A DNA stretch of 16,449 nucleotides from Chloroflexia bacterium (GTDB lineage: Bacteria; Chloroflexota; Chloroflexia; QHBQ01; JADMIH01), in NCBI GenBank assembly GCA_025927935.1, contig JAICKM010000059.1, positions 1 through 16,449 on the forward strand. The letters are read 5' to 3'. The notes under the pieces were generated by a model, which was not told the DNA's origin, ran no database searches, and was given only the letters and a program-made list of their open reading frames with translations. Numbering within the stretch: position 1 is the first letter of the stretch; every line of letters starts with the position of its first letter. The position numbers and the translations under genes were made by a program. Shown in pieces: positions 14,995 to 16,449 of this stretch.

Positions 14995-16406
14995 CAGGGC
15001 GCCACATCCACGCGCACGTTGTCGACCTGCACACCCAGGTTGCGGTCATCGGCGCTGACCCCCGCGTCAGCCGGCGACCAGGTAGTCGAGTTCAAGTGCA
15101 GTATCAAGTAGTTCGGGTTCGCCGGGTCCGTGGGCGCGTTAGGCGGCACGGTGAAGGTCACGTCCTGGAAGCCGGCGCCCGGTTGCAGCGTGACCAGGGC
15201 CGGGTCAGGTGCCCCCGGTGTGAGCGTCGTGGGCTGGAGCCGCAGGTTGCCAGCGAAGAGCTTGAACTGGGCGGGCGCGGGCACCAGCGGCGTATCGGGC
15301 ACCTCGCCCCGGAGCAGAGCGGTACCCGGCGGCGGGGCCGCGTGGACGGCGCGCTCCTTCGGCCCGGCGCTCAGGCGCAGGGTGATCGTCCCGCCGCGCG
15401 CTTTGGCCGCGTCCGACCACGGCACGCGCAGGAAAGCGTCGGGGAAGGTCCAGCGCCAGTAGTTGGGGTCGTCGGTGCGTGGCGTGCGCTCCTGGCCGGA
15501 GAACCCGGCCACCAGATACTTGTAATCATCCCCGCCGATGTCCAGTGCGAAAGGCAGCGCGGGCAACGCCACGCTCGCCCGCGGCTGCAATTCGTAGAGA
15601 CCCCAATGGAGGGTCGAAGCCGAGATATTCTTCGGCTTCTGGGTAAATAGCTGCTCCAATTCCGGCACGTTGTAGGTCCACTCCGGCCCGCCGCCGGTCG
15701 TATAGGGCACCAGGTCGATGTCCGGCATAAACATCTTGCCGCCGTTGGCGCCCAGGATCGCGTAGACCTGGTAGCCCGCCTTCTGCCAGCGCTGCACCGC
15801 CTGCTGAATATTCGATCCCTTGACCTCGCCATAGGCCCGATCCAGCGAGAAGCACTCGAAACCGAAGATGTACTGCAACGGCGTGGCGACAACATAGGGT
15901 TCGTCGCGCTCGTTGCTGAACAGCAGCACCGTCTTCTTCGGGTTGGGGAAGCGGTTGGCGAGGGCCGTCAACTGGGCCACGGCGCCGTCGTCCTCGGTGT
16001 GGCTGATGATGACCCAGCCCGTGACCAGGAAGAAGACGACCAGCGCCCCTGCTGTCGCCCAGGCCAGCGGGCGGATCACGCGGCGGGGGCGGATTTTCTC
16101 GCCCAGCCAGGCCAGGGCGTAGGCGGCGAGGATCATCAGCGCCGGAATCACCACCGGCAGGAAGCGGCGCAGGCTGTAGGGATAGGTGGCGACCGTATAC
16201 GTATCGGCGCCGAAGACGAAAACGAAGATGCCGAACACGACGAAGAAATAGGCCGTGCCCAGCGTGATCCGTTTCCAGAGCGCGCGCAGCAACCCGACCA
16301 CGCCCAGCAACATGCCGAGCGGCGACAGCGACCCGCCCAGGCGCAGCAGCTGGTAGCTGTTGGTGTTGTGGAGACAGTTCTGTGTCGTCTTGGCCGTCTG
16401 GGGCAC
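14994..16406 (-). CDS. C-terminal part of a GT-C-like membrane glycosyltransferase (interrupted or truncated gene)
   Basis: Open frame of 470 codons from GTG 16404-16406, but probably only the 3' part of a larger gene. The first ~150 residues hold four membrane spans, including GMLLGVVGLLRALW, FFVVFGIFVFVFGAD and RRFLPVVIPALMILAAYALA. The last resembles late spans of GT-C family proteins. About 310 extracytoplasmic residues follow, ending in a beta-rich module (NLGVQVDNVRVDV). The early GT-C spans and catalytic loop are missing. An in-frame TAG at 16410-16412 sits two codons before the GTG, and no Shine-Dalgarno is seen. Upstream codons in the same frame (RYAGQSYIGAPL) continue to the window edge and look like protein. 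The gene is followed by the flippase with a one-base overlap. It could be a nonsense mutation, a sequencing error or a split gene. Confidence 0.72.
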   Translation of the reverse strand: MPQTAKTTQNCLHNTNSYQLLRLGGSLSPLGMLLGVVGLLRALWKRITLGTAYFFVVFGIFVFVFGADTYTVATYPYSLRRFLPVVIPALMILAAYALAWLGEKIRPRRVIRPLAWATAGALVVFFLVTGWVIISHTEDDGAVAQLTALANRFPNPKKTVLLFSNERDEPYVVATPLQYIFGFECFSLDRAYGEVKGSNIQQAVQRWQKAGYQVYAILGANGGKMFMPDIDLVPYTTGGGPEWTYNVPELEQLFTQKPKNISASTLHWGLYELQPRASVALPALPFALDIGGDDYKYLVAGFSGQERTPRTDDPNYWRWTFPDAFLRVPWSDAAKARGGTITLRLSAGPKERAVHAAPPPGTALLRGEVPDTPLVPAPAQFKLFAGNLRLQPTTLTPGAPDPALVTLQPGAGFQDVTFTVPPNAPTDPANPNYLILHLNSTTWSPADAGVSADDRNLGVQVDNVRVDVAP

Positions 16407-16449
16407 GGCCTAGAGCGGCGCCCCGATATAAGATTGCCCGGCATAGCGG
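16407..16449 (-). other. In-frame coding-like segment upstream of an amber stop, running off the window
   Basis: On the - strand, twelve codons from the window edge read RYAGQSYIGAPL, then TAG (16410-16412), then one GCC before the GTG of the downstream frame. No frame change is needed to join them. They probably belong to the N-terminal part of the same GT-C-like gene. Only twelve codons are visible. Confidence 0.4.

Overview
The window looks like chromosomal DNA from a GC-rich bacterium. My best guess is a member of the Chloroflexota. This rests on the multi-domain GT-C membrane proteins with a beta-rich extracytoplasmic tail, the chemosensory gene order, and the style of the intergenic repeats. 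It is an inference from remembered family features, not a database result. No phage, plasmid, transposase, CRISPR, tRNA or rRNA signal was seen.

Region 1 (1-6770, + strand) is a tightly packed chemosensory operon. Its order is the 3' end of a methyl-accepting chemotaxis protein, a CheW-type adaptor, a hybrid CheA kinase ending in a receiver domain, a stand-alone receiver, CheB methylesterase, and CheR methyltransferase with a C-terminal TPR domain. The receptor and CheW genes overlap as TGATG, and the later genes are separated by only 4-80 bases. The core catalytic residues are present, so the adaptation and phosphorelay machinery appears functional. There are no flagellar genes, and the receptor lacks a C-terminal CheR-binding pentapeptide. 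The CheA-receiver fusion plus a lone receiver resembles type IV pilus or 'alternative cellular function' systems more than classical flagellar chemotaxis.

Region 2 (6785-11641, - strand) converges on the che operon with a 14-base gap. In transcription order it holds a GT4-like glycosyltransferase, a large GT-C-like membrane protein and a second GT4-like glycosyltransferase, with gaps of 3 and 21 bases. It probably forms one surface-polysaccharide operon, with a possible near-leaderless promoter in front.

Region 3 (11642-11887) is a non-coding spacer. It carries two different 7-base tandem arrays that flank an imperfect inverted repeat of about 75 bases. The second array runs into the 3' end of the next gene and supplies its stop codon.

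Region 4 (11888-16449, - strand) holds an AI-2E family permease, a hairpin terminator, a Wzx-like polysaccharide flippase, and the C-terminal part of a second GT-C-like protein. That last gene runs towards the window edge and is interrupted by an in-frame TAG about 40 bases from the end.

Together the window pairs a chemosensory pathway with machinery for assembling and exporting surface glycans. A link to surface motility or exopolysaccharide control is plausible but unproven. I do not see a clearly new biological system. The most unusual points are the stop-bearing heptamer arrays, the interrupted GT-C gene and the domain architecture of the chemosensory proteins.
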